From Micromonospora coerulea (GTDB lineage: Bacteria > Actinomycetota > Actinomycetes > Mycobacteriales > Micromonosporaceae), in the NCBI RefSeq assembly GCF_016598485.1, contig NZ_JAEMUW010000009.1, positions 157,985 to 221,984 of the forward strand: a DNA stretch of 64,000 nt, given 5' to 3'. Under the pieces are notes generated by a model. It did not search any database. It was not told the origin of the DNA and saw only the letters and a program-made list of their open reading frames with translations. This document shows, piece by piece, positions 26,127 to 34,921 of this stretch; within the stretch, counting starts at the first letter, position 1, and each line of letters begins with the position of its first letter. Position numbers and translations under genes: made by a program.

Positions 26127-27260
26127 TCAGTTCTGCTGGAACGACTGACGCACCACACCGCCCACCAGGGCACACCAGGTGGTGGTGCTGACCTTGCCCG
26201 TCTCGTCCAGCCCGTGCAGTTCCTGCAGGTCCTTGACGGCCTTCTTGGTCACGTAGTCGTACTCGCCGGTGACGGCGACGTCGGCATAGCCCTTGGAGTT
26301 GAGCATGAACTGCACGGCGCTGACCGGGATGCCGGTGGCGTCCTTGTCCAGCTCGGGGGCGAGGGTCTCCCAGGTCGGCGCGGTGAGCGTGGCGTCGATG
26401 TCGACCGGGATGCCGTTGCGGGCCTGCCAGTCCTGCACGGCGGCCACGGTGGCGGCGTCGAAGACACCGGTGAGCGGCACGGTGTAGCCGCGGAAGGTGA
26501 GCAAGTACTGCGCGACACGCACGACGGGACCGCCGACGAAGCGCCAGATGTCCGGCCAGCGGCGGGCCGGCACGTCGGCCAGGTCGGTGCCGAGCTTGGC
26601 GAAGACCCGCCGGCGCAGGGCGGGGAACTCCCGGTAGAACATCGCGCCCGGGCACTGGGTGGCTCGGAAGTCCCAGTGGCCGAAGATGTCGTGGGCGTGC
26701 AGGCCGTACTGCTCGCAGATGGTGGTGCAGAGCGTGACCAGCGAGTCGAGCAGCTGCTCCGGCGGGGTCTCGGTGACGTAGGTGCCCTCGTTCTCGATGC
26801 CGATGGCCCGGCCGTTCTCGCCGGGGCAGTGCGCCGAGATCATCTGCCGGTCGCCGGCCTGGAGCCGCTCCAGGCTGCCGTGCCGGCCCTCCAGGACGTG
26901 GCCGCCGCGGCTGACGGTGAAGTGCTGTCCGGTGTCCGACCAGTGGTTGACGTCCAGGTGCAGGTCCTGGCAGTCGCGGGCGAGCTGCTTGGCGTGCTCC
27001 TCGGAGTAGTCGGTGCTGTTCGGGAACGCCATGTGGTGGACGATGATCTTGTTGGTGGCGATCGCGCTGATCGACAGTGGATCCGCCGGGGGGCGGGCGC
27101 CCCACTCGTCGCAGCTGATGATCCAGTCGAGGTCCGCTCCCGGCGCGGCCTGTGCCGCGGCCGGGAAGGCGAGTTCGTTTCCGACGACCGCGACCGCGGC
27201 GGCGCCGAGTCCGGCCCGCAGCAGCGTACGGCGGTCCAGTTCGGGATGGTTGAAGTGCAC
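26127..27260 (-). CDS. Tat-exported N-acetylmuramoyl-L-alanine amidase (PGRP fold)
   Basis: This 377-residue protein has a Tat signal (LDRRTLLRAGLGAAAVAVVG) and mature sequence from near AAPGADLDWI. The amidase_2/PGRP domain contains the Zn-ligand regions N-K-I-I-V-H-H-M, H-D-I-F-G-H-W-D-F and T-Q-C-P-G. Two peptidoglycan-binding repeats follow (VRVAQYLLTFRGYTVPLTGV and AVQFMLNSKGYADVAVTG). It should cut the amide bond between muramic acid and alanine in the wall. The GTG at 27260 with AAGGAGA is the best start. Confidence 0.92.
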   Translation of the reverse strand: MHFNHPELDRRTLLRAGLGAAAVAVVGNELAFPAAAQAAPGADLDWIISCDEWGARPPADPLSISAIATNKIIVHHMAFPNSTDYSEEHAKQLARDCQDLHLDVNHWSDTGQHFTVSRGGHVLEGRHGSLERLQAGDRQMISAHCPGENGRAIGIENEGTYVTETPPEQLLDSLVTLCTTICEQYGLHAHDIFGHWDFRATQCPGAMFYREFPALRRRVFAKLGTDLADVPARRWPDIWRFVGGPVVRVAQYLLTFRGYTVPLTGVFDAATVAAVQDWQARNGIPVDIDATLTAPTWETLAPELDKDATGIPVSAVQFMLNSKGYADVAVTGEYDYVTKKAVKDLQELHGLDETGKVSTTTWCALVGGVVRQSFQQN

Positions 27261-27541
27261 TGTCGTCTCCTTCGCGGCCGGGCGAGGATGTATGAAAAGG
27301 AACTCCAGATGCCGCGCGTGAGACGGAGAATATTGCCAACGAAGTGCCAAGCGCTAGGGGGTGAGTGGTAGGAATCAATCCCTCTCCGCCCGTCGCCCGC
27401 CGAGGTCCGAGGGCCGAATACGGGCCAGTGTGGTCAACTCGGACGGTGGCGGGTGACGTCGCGGGGAACCGCCGGCGAGTCGAAGGGACCGAAGTTCGCT
27501 GTTCCGGGTGCATGCCGGTGCCAGACCGCGATGCTGCACGT

Positions 27542-27745
27542 ATGCGAGACGTAGCTGATGTGCCTGTCGTGGGCGGACCGGCCGACGGACGGACGGCCAC
27601 TGTCGAGCTCGACGAGCACAACGAACCGCCGGCCGAGTTGCATCCGGGCGACATCGACGCCGTGGGCGACGGCCTGTACGTGCGCGCACAGGTCACGGGC
27701 TCCGGGCCGCCTTGGGCCTATCAGTGGCAGGCGGCGACCCGGTGA
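27542..27745 (+). CDS. Small hypothetical protein with a GGPxDG motif
   Basis: This 67-residue acidic protein begins MRDVADVPVVGGPADGRTAT and is rich in E and D. GGPxDG recurs in many small phage- or plasmid-linked proteins, but no function can be given. There is no clear ribosome binding site, and the ATG at 27542 is chosen by composition. It lies between the amidase gene and a stretch of gene debris. Confidence 0.4.
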   Translation: MRDVADVPVVGGPADGRTATVELDEHNEPPAELHPGDIDAVGDGLYVRAQVTGSGPPWAYQWQAATR

Positions 27746-27752
27746 CCGCGGG

Positions 27753-27925
27753 CTAGCGGCTGTTCTCGAGGAGCTTCTTGAGGTTCTGGTAGCTGGCCGG
27801 CACATCCTGCCGCGCCTGCCGGCGCCCGGCGGCACGTCGAGCCCGCGGTCGTCGGAGTCGAGCGTGAACGTCACTCGGGACCGGGTGCCGTTCTCGATCC
27901 GGCAGGCGCTGCTGTTGTCGTACCG
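27753..27925 (-). pseudogene. SRPBCC-like 3' fragment, frameshifted
   Basis: On the minus strand one frame reads YDNSSACRIENGTRSRVTFT then LDSDDRGLDV, and a second frame gives the end ASYQNLKKLLENSR with a stop. Joined by a frameshift near 27810 they resemble the last third of an SRPBCC/START-like protein. The first two thirds are missing. The assignment rests on pattern only. Confidence 0.45.
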
Positions 27926-27945
27926 AGCCGAGCACGCTCCGCACC

Positions 27946-28068
27946 GGGCTCGTCGACGGCCCGGCGATCCTGGTGGACGCCGGTGGACGTCTTGTCCGGA
28001 TCATGACCTTCATGATCCGCAACGACACCATCATCCGATCGAGGTGACCGCCGACCCGGAGCGCTGGG
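27946..28068 (+). pseudogene. SigJ-like ECF sigma factor C-terminal fragment
   Basis: A short frame reads LVDGPAILVDAGGRLVRIMT then FMIRNDTII, and after a frameshift continues IEVTADPERWG. This fits the end of the SnoaL-like domain that closes SigJ-type ECF sigma factors (V-x-A-G-G-R-x-V, then x-I-E-V-x-A-D-P-E-R). No DNA-binding part remains. Confidence 0.45.
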
Positions 28069-28086
28069 GGGCGAGGTCGACGGCTT

Positions 28087-28098
28087 GGAAACGTTTTC
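28087..28098 (+). promoter_or_regulatory. LacI-type operator O1
   Basis: GGAAACGTTTTC has the AAACGTTT core of LacI/GalR operators and lies upstream of the -35 box. Confidence 0.5.
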
Positions 28099-28109
28099 GT
28101 AACGAGCCC

Positions 28110-28139
28110 TTGACCTGACCGTCGCGCCAGGCGCAAACT
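28110..28139 (+). promoter_or_regulatory. Promoter of the ribosylglycohydrolase operon
   Basis: TTGACC at 28110-28115 and CAAACT at 28134-28139 are spaced by 18 bp. The start of transcription would fall near 28146, inside operator O2, which suits repression by the LacI protein encoded downstream. Confidence 0.45.
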
Positions 28140-28142
28140 CTC

Positions 28143-28154
28143 GGAAACGTTTAC
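28143..28154 (+). promoter_or_regulatory. LacI-type operator O2
   Basis: GGAAACGTTTAC differs from a perfect palindrome at one half-site base. It overlaps the expected transcription start. Confidence 0.6.
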
Positions 28155-28178
28155 AGCAATGGGACGGAGGTGCCGGGC

Positions 28179-29231
28179 ATGGGTCGTAAACGTTTACAGG
28201 AATCGGTCGACGGCCGACCCACCGTCCACACCGTCGCCGCCCGCGCCGGTGTCTCCATCGCGTCCGCCTCCCGGGTGCTCAACGGCGTCGGGGGCAGCCC
28301 GGAAACCATCCGCAAGGTTCGTGCAGCCGCTGCAGAGGTGGGGTACGTCCCCAACGCCATTGCCCGCTCCCTGCAGTCCCAGCGCACCGGACAGATCGCG
28401 CTCGCGGTCGAGGACATCGGCAACCCCGTTTACGTGGCGATGATGCGGGCGATCGAGGCGGTGGTCGCCTCCTCAGGCCGGCAGTTGCTGGTGCACGCGA
28501 CCGGGGGTCAGATCGCCAACGAAACCGCACTGCTGCGGCGCCTCGCGCACCGCTACGTCGACGGGTTGATCCTCTCGCCGATCCGGATCACCGAGGAACA
28601 CCTCGTCGCGCTGGCCGACAGCCCGGTACCGGTCGTCGTGATCGGCCAACTCCCGCCGGACACACCGGTGGACAACGTCCGTACCGACTCCCAGGCCGGC
28701 GTCGCTCTCGCCGTCGACCACCTCGTCGCGGCCGGCCGGCGTCGCATCGGCTTCGTCAACGGCCCGCTCGACACCGTTCCCGGCGCCGCCCGCGACGCCG
28801 GTTTCCGCGCCGCCCTGGCCCGGCACGGCATCGAACTCGACGAGCGGCTGCTCGAGGTCGGCGACTTCCAGTACGCCGCCGGCCGCGCCGCTACGAAGCG
28901 GCTGCTGGCCCGCGCCCGCCCCGACGCGCTGGTCTGCGCCAACGACCTCATCGCGGTCGGGGCGCTGCACGCCCTGCTCGTCGCCGGCCACCGGGTGCCC
29001 GGCGACGTTGCCCTGGTCGGCATGGACGACACCGAACTGGCCAGCATGGTGCTGCCGAGCATGTCGAGCGTCTCTCTCGATGCGACGGAGCGCGGCCGTA
29101 TCGCCGCGCAGCTACTTCTGGAGCGGATCGACGACTCGTCCCTGCCGCCGCGGCGCATCACCATCGCGCCGCACCTTGTCGTCAGGGACTCTTCCCCGAC
29201 ACCGGATGGGAGGGCGAAGCAATGGGCTTGA
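28179..29231 (+). CDS. LacI-family repressor of the ribosylglycohydrolase operon
   Basis: The 350-residue protein has a LacI HTH (PTVHTVAARAGVSIASASRV followed by LNG) and a periplasmic-binding-like effector domain (ALAVEDIGNPVYVAMMRAIE...DALVCANDLIAVGALHALL, ending DATERGRIAAQLLL). The ATG at 28179 has GACGGAGG 8 nt upstream; a GTG at 28170 would add three residues. A perfect operator, GTAAACGTTTAC, lies inside codons 3-7, so the repressor probably controls itself. Its end overlaps the first permease gene by 10 bp. Confidence 0.9.
   Translation: MGRKRLQESVDGRPTVHTVAARAGVSIASASRVLNGVGGSPETIRKVRAAAAEVGYVPNAIARSLQSQRTGQIALAVEDIGNPVYVAMMRAIEAVVASSGRQLLVHATGGQIANETALLRRLAHRYVDGLILSPIRITEEHLVALADSPVPVVVIGQLPPDTPVDNVRTDSQAGVALAVDHLVAAGRRRIGFVNGPLDTVPGAARDAGFRAALARHGIELDERLLEVGDFQYAAGRAATKRLLARARPDALVCANDLIAVGALHALLVAGHRVPGDVALVGMDDTELASMVLPSMSSVSLDATERGRIAAQLLLERIDDSSLPPRRITIAPHLVVRDSSPTPDGRAKQWA
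28186..28197 (+). promoter_or_regulatory. LacI-type operator O3 inside the repressor gene
   Basis: GTAAACGTTTAC is a perfect 12-bp palindrome. It is centred 43 bp from O2, close to four helical turns, so O2 and O3 lie on the same face of the helix. Confidence 0.65.
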
Positions 29232-30163
29232 CCAGCACCACGGAGCGGCCCGATACCTCGAAACAACCGCGGTCGCGCGGCAGCAGGCAGCGCCAGCGTC
29301 AGCGCCGGGAGGCGTACCTGCTGCTCGTGCCGGCCCTGATCCCGGTGCTGATCTTCAGCGTTTACCCGCTTCTGAACGGGATCTACCTCGGCTTCACCGA
29401 TTCCCGTGCCGGCCTGAACCGGACCACCCACTTCACCGGGTTCGAGAACTACGTCCGACTGCTTCAGAACTCCATGTTCTGGGAATCATTCAAGATCGGA
29501 CTTGTCTGGGCTTTCGGCGTCACGGCGATTCAGTTCCTGCTCGCACTGGGTTTGGCGTTGCTGCTCAACCAGCGCCTGCGGATGCGGTGGCTGGTCCGGA
29601 CCCTGGCGCTGGTGCCCTGGGCCATGCCGAGCGTGATCGTCGCGATCATGTGGCGACTGGTCTACCACCCGGACGCCGGACTGCTCAACGACGTCCTGAC
29701 CCGGATGCACCTGATCGACGAGAACATCAACTGGCTGGCCGACTTCTCGTTCGCGCTTCCCGCCGTAATCGTGGTCGGTGTGTGGGCCGGCATGCCACAG
29801 ACCACGGTGACCCTGCTGGCCGGGCTACAGGGCGTCCCGAGCGAGCTGCACGAAGCGGGAGCGGTTGACGGCGCCACCGCCTGGCAGCGCTTCTGGCATG
29901 TCACGTTGCCGCAGTTGCGCCCGGTGATCGTGGCCATCACGTCCCTGGACTTCGTCTGGAACTTCAACTCGTTCGGCCTGGTGTACGTCCTCACCGAAGG
30001 TGGACCTGGCGGCAAGACGATGCTGCCGATGCTCTTCGCATACAACGAGGGCTTTGAATACGGAAACTTCGGTTACGCCGCCGCGATGGGCAACGCGATG
30101 GTCGTGCTCATCATCGGGCTGATGGCCTTCTACCTGTGGACCCGGATGAGGGAGGCGGAGTGA
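29222..30163 (+). CDS. Sugar ABC transporter permease (MalF type)
   Basis: The 313-residue protein has six membrane helices after a soluble N-terminus (RQRQRREAYLLLVPALIPVL) and a conserved EAA loop (LHEAGAVDGATAWQRFWHVT). This is the MalF/UgpA type of the carbohydrate uptake family. Together with the second permease and the binding lipoprotein it forms an importer at the cell membrane. It overlaps the second permease by 4 bp (GTGA), so translation is coupled. Confidence 0.92.
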   Translation: MGLTSTTERPDTSKQPRSRGSRQRQRQRREAYLLLVPALIPVLIFSVYPLLNGIYLGFTDSRAGLNRTTHFTGFENYVRLLQNSMFWESFKIGLVWAFGVTAIQFLLALGLALLLNQRLRMRWLVRTLALVPWAMPSVIVAIMWRLVYHPDAGLLNDVLTRMHLIDENINWLADFSFALPAVIVVGVWAGMPQTTVTLLAGLQGVPSELHEAGAVDGATAWQRFWHVTLPQLRPVIVAITSLDFVWNFNSFGLVYVLTEGGPGGKTMLPMLFAYNEGFEYGNFGYAAAMGNAMVVLIIGLMAFYLWTRMREAE

Positions 30164-30999
30164 ACACGCGAACTCGTCCGTTCATCCGGTTGCTCCAGTA
30201 CGCCGCCCTGACCGGCTTCCTGGTCTTCCTGGCGTTCCCGTTGGTCTGGATGGTCTCCACCGCCTTCAAGACGCCACAGGAGATCGTCTCGCTGCACCCG
30301 ACCCTGATTCCGAAGCACCCGACGCTGTCCAACTTCACCATGGCGCTTGAGGAGTCGAGCCTGGTGCGGGCGGGGGTGAACAGCCTGCTCGTCGCGATCT
30401 CCACCGCGCTGGTGACCGTGCTGGTCTCGCTACCCGCCTCGTATGCGTTGGTCCGGTACCGCACCTGGCTGCGGAAGGTGAGTCTGGGCTGGATCCTGGT
30501 CAGCCAGATCTTCCCGCAGATCTTGATCGTCATTCCTCTGTTCATGATCATGAAGCAGTTCCAGCTGCTCAACAGCCTTGTCGGGCTGGTGCTCGTCTAC
30601 CTGGTGTGGGCGTTGCCCTTCACCCTGTGGATGCTCCAGGGGTACGTGCGGGCGATCCCGCCCGAACTGGAGCAGGCCGCCGCCGTCGACGGTGCCGGCA
30701 AGGTACGCACGCTCGTGTCCGTAGTGCTGCCGCTGCTCGCTCCGGGACTGGTCGCCACCAGCATGTTCACCTTCATCATCAGCTGGAACGAGTTCTTCCT
30801 CGCCTTGGTGTTCCTGCAGAACCCGGACCTGAACACGCTGCCGCTCGCGTTGGCCAGGTTCATCGGCGCGGAGGGAGCGGTCCGACTCGGGCCGCTCGCC
30901 GCGGGGTCGCTGCTCGCCACCCTGCCTGGTCTCGTCTTCTTCGCCATCCTGCAACGCCGGCTCACGTCCGGACTGATGAGCGGCTCAGTCAAGGGCTGA
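30160..30999 (+). CDS. Sugar ABC transporter permease (MalG type)
   Basis: The 279-residue protein carries six membrane helices and the EAA loop ELEQAAAVDGAGKVRTLVSV, matching MalG/UgpE. The GTG start at 30160 overlaps the stop of the first permease. It pairs with that permease to form the channel. No ATPase gene lies in the operon, so a shared ATPase of the MsiK type, known from Streptomyces, is the likely engine. Confidence 0.92.
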   Translation: MNTRTRPFIRLLQYAALTGFLVFLAFPLVWMVSTAFKTPQEIVSLHPTLIPKHPTLSNFTMALEESSLVRAGVNSLLVAISTALVTVLVSLPASYALVRYRTWLRKVSLGWILVSQIFPQILIVIPLFMIMKQFQLLNSLVGLVLVYLVWALPFTLWMLQGYVRAIPPELEQAAAVDGAGKVRTLVSVVLPLLAPGLVATSMFTFIISWNEFFLALVFLQNPDLNTLPLALARFIGAEGAVRLGPLAAGSLLATLPGLVFFAILQRRLTSGLMSGSVKG

Positions 31000-31064
31000 T
31001 CCGGCGCGGTCAACCCGGTCAGCCTCTTCCATCCCCACCACCACCCCCGAAAAGGAGACACATC

Positions 31065-32342
31065 GTGAGACTCAAGTCAGTCGCGGCCCTTGCCATCGCG
31101 ATGACGGTGCTGCTCCCCGCCACGGCTTGTTCCTCGTCCTCGGACGAGAGTGGCGGGCCGGTCAAACTCACCTTCTCCACCTACGCGTGGCAGAAGGACA
31201 CCGTCGCGGCCACCAAGGACATCGTCGCCTCCTGGAACGCCAGCCACCCGGACGTGCAGGTGCAGATGGCTCAGGTCGACGCCGACTCGGTGCACGACAA
31301 GCTCGTCACCCAGTTCAACGGCGGCGGCGCGCCGGACATCATCCACGACGAGTCGGCCGACATCGGCGGGTTCGCGGAGCAGGGGTACCTGGCGGACCTG
31401 TCACCACTGCTCTCCGCCAACACCAAGAGCCAGGTGAGCCAGGGCGTGTGGGACTCGGTCACCTTCGACGGCAAGGTGTACGGGATGCCGACGCTGATGC
31501 AGTCGTACAACGTCTTCGTCAACACGGACCTGCTGGCCAAGGCCGGAGTCAGCCTGCCAACCGGGGACCAGCCGTGGACGTGGGACGACTTCCAGGCGGC
31601 CGCCAAGAAGACCACCTCCGGCTCCACCTTCGGTTCCGGCTGGGGTCTGAAGTCACCAGTGTCGGCGATCATGAGTCTGTCGATGAACTTCAACGGTTCG
31701 TTCTTCACCACGAACGGCGACAAGACGGAGCTCCAGTTCGGCGATGCGGAGAAGCAGCTGCTCGCCCGTACCCACGCCATGATCTACGACGACAAGTCGC
31801 TTGCCCCGGCGTCCACGAGCATGGCGACCGGGGATGTCCTGCCGGGATTCTTCGGCGGGAAGTACGCGATGATCATCGCCGGCAACTACAACGTGCAGCA
31901 GATCATGGAGCAGGCACCCAAGGGCTTCGCATGGAAGATGCTGCCGCCGCTCAAGGGACAGAGCACCAGCCAGGCGGCCAACCCGCAGACCCTGTCGGTG
32001 GCGTCCCAGAGCAAGCACCAGAAGGAAGCCGCGCAGTTCATCGAGTACTACGCCAACGCGGAGAACCTCGCGAAGCTGGCCCAGGGCGACCGGCTCATCC
32101 CGACCACCAACGACGCCGCGCAGGCGGTGCTGGCGCAGACCAAGGGTGAGAACGGCTGGGACACGATGATCCTCAGCGGCAAGTCCCTGGCGGTCGCGCC
32201 GTTCCAGAAGGCGGAAGCCTACCCGCAGTGGAAGTCGCAGATCGCCACTCCGGCGTTCCAGCAGTTCTTCGCCAACAAGATCAGCATCGACGAGCTGGGC
32301 AGCCAGCTGAAGTCGGGTTGGCAGACGGTCAGCACCCGCTAG
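31065..32342 (+). CDS. Sugar-binding lipoprotein of the ABC importer
   Basis: This 425-residue protein has a lipoprotein signal with Cys22 (VLLPATACSSS) and a family 1 extracellular solute-binding fold (FSTYAWQKDTVAATKDIVAS...GAPDIIHDE...YGMPTLMQSYNVFVNTDLL). It captures the substrate outside the membrane. The GTG at 31065 has AAAGGAGA upstream. Sequence similarity to the oligosaccharide-binding family does not fix the ligand. The gene is separated from the permeases by 65 bp. Confidence 0.92.
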   Translation: MRLKSVAALAIAMTVLLPATACSSSSDESGGPVKLTFSTYAWQKDTVAATKDIVASWNASHPDVQVQMAQVDADSVHDKLVTQFNGGGAPDIIHDESADIGGFAEQGYLADLSPLLSANTKSQVSQGVWDSVTFDGKVYGMPTLMQSYNVFVNTDLLAKAGVSLPTGDQPWTWDDFQAAAKKTTSGSTFGSGWGLKSPVSAIMSLSMNFNGSFFTTNGDKTELQFGDAEKQLLARTHAMIYDDKSLAPASTSMATGDVLPGFFGGKYAMIIAGNYNVQQIMEQAPKGFAWKMLPPLKGQSTSQAANPQTLSVASQSKHQKEAAQFIEYYANAENLAKLAQGDRLIPTTNDAAQAVLAQTKGENGWDTMILSGKSLAVAPFQKAEAYPQWKSQIATPAFQQFFANKISIDELGSQLKSGWQTVSTR

Positions 32343-32423
32343 GCGGGTCCAGCCACCCGACAGGTATCAGCAGAGATCGGGGTCGCCTCGCCTGCCGAGC
32401 GGCCCCGGAAAGGAAGACCGAAA

Positions 32424-33569
32424 GTGAAGACGTTGGAGCAGCGGGCCATCGGATGCCTGGCTGGCGCGGCCGTCGGTGATGCTCTCGGTGGTGCCACCGA
32501 GGGGCGTAGCCCCGAGCAGATCAAGCAGCGCTACGGCGGGTACGTCACCGGCATCGTCGGACCATTCCTGCCTGACTGGCAGACCGCACGGCCCATGTCG
32601 CCGTACCACAAGGGCGATGGACACATCACCGACGACACGTTGATGACCAACACCATCGTCAAGGTGTATGAGGCGAAACGCGACCACCTCGACGCATACG
32701 ACATGGCTGACCTGCTGGTCCCGCTGTTGATGAACGAGAAGGTGTGGATCCCGGAGCTGGAGAAGGAGACCGTCGCGCTCAACCGGATCTTCCTCGCCGA
32801 GAAGTGGCTGGTCACGCGCCTGCACTACGCTCACGTCGACCCTCGGGAAGCCGGTAACGGCAACGTCGTCAACTGCGGTGCGGCGATGTACATGGCCCCG
32901 GTCGGCATCGCCAACTCGGCCAACCCGCGAGGCGCGTACGCCGAGGCGATCGAGATTGCCGGTGCGCACCAGCTCAGCTACGGCCGGGAAGCTGCCGGAG
33001 TCTTCGCCGCTGCGGTTGCCGAGGCGATGCGGCCCGAGGCCAGCGTGGACGACGTCATCCAGGCCTCGCTGTCGGTGGCGCGGGACGGTACCCGGGCCGC
33101 CATCGAAGCGGTGGTCAAGGCGGCGACCACGGTCGACGACTGGCAGAGCGCCATCGGCGTGCTGCGGGAGGCCATCGTGCCCTTCGACACCGTCGGGCCC
33201 AATTACCGGGAACCGGGTCTGGGTGGGCGCCGCCCGAGTCGGCTGCACGCCATCGAGGAGCTTCCCATCGCGCTCGGCATGGTGATCGTCGCTCGCGGCA
33301 ACTACACCGACGCGGTACTCGGAGCGGTGAACTACGGCCGTGACTCCGACTCCATCGCGACGATGGCCGGGGCCATCTGCGGTGCGCTGCACGGGATCGA
33401 GGCGATTCCGGAGGCGTGGCGGAACGCCGTCGAGCAGAACAGCCGGCTCGACCTGGCAGCGAACGGCCGGAGCATGGCGGCGATCGCGACGGAGGTCCGG
33501 GCCAAGGACAGCGCGCGGCACGAGGCGTACGAGGCGGCGTTCGCGGAGTTCGGGGTGGTCGGCGCATGA
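32424..33569 (+). CDS. ADP-ribosylglycohydrolase family enzyme 1
   Basis: The 381-residue protein has the two-Mg family layout: GAAVGDALGGATEG near the N-terminus (14-27), GHITDDTLMTNTIV, and NYGRDSDSIATMAGAICGAL near residue 300. The TDDT and D-x-D metal ligands are kept, with R in place of the usual G-D-T. The family cleaves O- or N-ribosyl bonds. In an ABC operon with a ribokinase it probably hydrolyses a riboside, not ADP-ribosyl protein; this is inference. Its GTG start has AAAGGAAG; it overlaps the next gene by 4 bp. Confidence 0.88.
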   Translation: MKTLEQRAIGCLAGAAVGDALGGATEGRSPEQIKQRYGGYVTGIVGPFLPDWQTARPMSPYHKGDGHITDDTLMTNTIVKVYEAKRDHLDAYDMADLLVPLLMNEKVWIPELEKETVALNRIFLAEKWLVTRLHYAHVDPREAGNGNVVNCGAAMYMAPVGIANSANPRGAYAEAIEIAGAHQLSYGREAAGVFAAAVAEAMRPEASVDDVIQASLSVARDGTRAAIEAVVKAATTVDDWQSAIGVLREAIVPFDTVGPNYREPGLGGRRPSRLHAIEELPIALGMVIVARGNYTDAVLGAVNYGRDSDSIATMAGAICGALHGIEAIPEAWRNAVEQNSRLDLAANGRSMAAIATEVRAKDSARHEAYEAAFAEFGVVGA

Positions 33570-34921
33570 GGGTCACCTGGGTTCAACCCGAGGACGTGCT
33601 GCCTCATGAGTTGCGGCAAGCCACCGCCGAGGGGCACGACGTCACCGACATCGCGGCGCGGTGGCAGGCTGCTGGCGGGCCGCCGCAGCCTCCCTACGGT
33701 GGCGCCTCGCAGCCCCCGGCCACACCCGAGATGCGGGCGCTGGCCCGGGAACTGCTCGACGAGTTGAGCCGGTGCGCTGGCGTCGGCAGCGCGGACGAGC
33801 CAAACGATTTCGCGGACATCCGGGCGACCTGGCCGACCGGACCGGTGCTGCCGAAACCCACCGACCGCGACACGCTGCTCGAGCGGCTGCACGGCGGTTG
33901 GCTCGGCCGTGCCAGCGGGTGTCTGCTTGGCAAGCCGGTGGAGAAGATTCCCCGCGAGGGCATCCGCGCCATCCTGGAGGACACCGGTCGCTACCCGCTG
34001 AACTACTACTTCACCGCGGTCGGCCTGTCCGACAGGGTCAACGCCGCCTGGCCGTGGAACCGGGCCAGCCGTCCGACCTCGTTGGTGGAGAACATCGACG
34101 GGATGCCGGAGGACGATGACCTGAACTACACCCTGTTGGCGCTGCACATCCTCGAGACGTACGGGCGGGATTTCAGCACTGATGACGTGGCGCAGACCTG
34201 GCTGCTCGAGCTGCCGGGGGGACGGGTCTTCACGGCCGAGCGCGTCGCCTATCGGAACCTGCTGGACGGCTATGACCCGCCGGAGACCGCGACCCGCGGG
34301 AACCCGTTCCGGGAGTGGATCGGCGCCCAGATCCGCACCGACCTGTACGGCTGGGCGAACCCGGGTGACGTCGCCACGGCGGCGGAGATGGCGTGGCGTG
34401 ACGCGCGGGTCAGCCATACCCGCAACGGCCTGTACGGGGCGATGTACGTGGCGGCCATGGCTGCGGCTGCATGTGTCACCGACGATGTCGAAAAGGTGCT
34501 CGACGCAGGCCTTTCGGTTGTGCCGCCCCGCAGCCGGCTCGCCGCCGCCGTCACCGCGGCCCGGGAACTGGCGCACAGCGGTCTCGACCTGGAGGCCGGG
34601 CTTGACCGGCTGCACGCCACGCACGAGGGGCAGCACTGGGTCCACGTGATCAACAACGCGGCGTTGGTGACGTACGCCCTGGCCTACGGGCGGGGTGACT
34701 TCGTCACCTCGATCTGCGCCGCCGTCGTCGGTGGCTGGGACACAGACTCCGACGGGGCCAGCGTGGGCGCCATCACTGGTGCGTTGTGCGGGGCCGACCG
34801 GCTACCCGAGCAGTGGATCTCCCCGCTCAAGAACCGGCTCGCCTCGAGCATCGCGTCGTTCGACGGCGTCGGATTCGACGAGCTGGCCCGCCGGACCGGT
34901 GCGCTGGTGGACGGGCTCTGA
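33566..34921 (+). CDS. ADP-ribosylglycohydrolase family enzyme 2 (divergent)
   Basis: The 451-residue protein carries a roughly 110-residue N-terminal extension before the catalytic core (LHGGWLGRASGCLLGKPVEK). The usual TDDT is replaced by E-D-D-D-L-N-Y-T, but the C-terminal V-G-G-W-D-T-D-S-D-G-A motif is present. It is clearly of the same family but only distantly like enzyme 1. The two may work on two bonds, two epimers or form a heteromer. The ATG at 33566 shares bases with the preceding stop. Confidence 0.86.
   Translation: MRVTWVQPEDVLPHELRQATAEGHDVTDIAARWQAAGGPPQPPYGGASQPPATPEMRALARELLDELSRCAGVGSADEPNDFADIRATWPTGPVLPKPTDRDTLLERLHGGWLGRASGCLLGKPVEKIPREGIRAILEDTGRYPLNYYFTAVGLSDRVNAAWPWNRASRPTSLVENIDGMPEDDDLNYTLLALHILETYGRDFSTDDVAQTWLLELPGGRVFTAERVAYRNLLDGYDPPETATRGNPFREWIGAQIRTDLYGWANPGDVATAAEMAWRDARVSHTRNGLYGAMYVAAMAAAACVTDDVEKVLDAGLSVVPPRSRLAAAVTAARELAHSGLDLEAGLDRLHATHEGQHWVHVINNAALVTYALAYGRGDFVTSICAAVVGGWDTDSDGASVGAITGALCGADRLPEQWISPLKNRLASSIASFDGVGFDELARRTGALVDGL

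Noticed and set aside
25993..27696. A 705-codon minus frame running through the amidase gene into the PhnB-like gene
   Set aside because: Only the last 137 codons match a protein family. The amidase gene in another frame explains the remainder.
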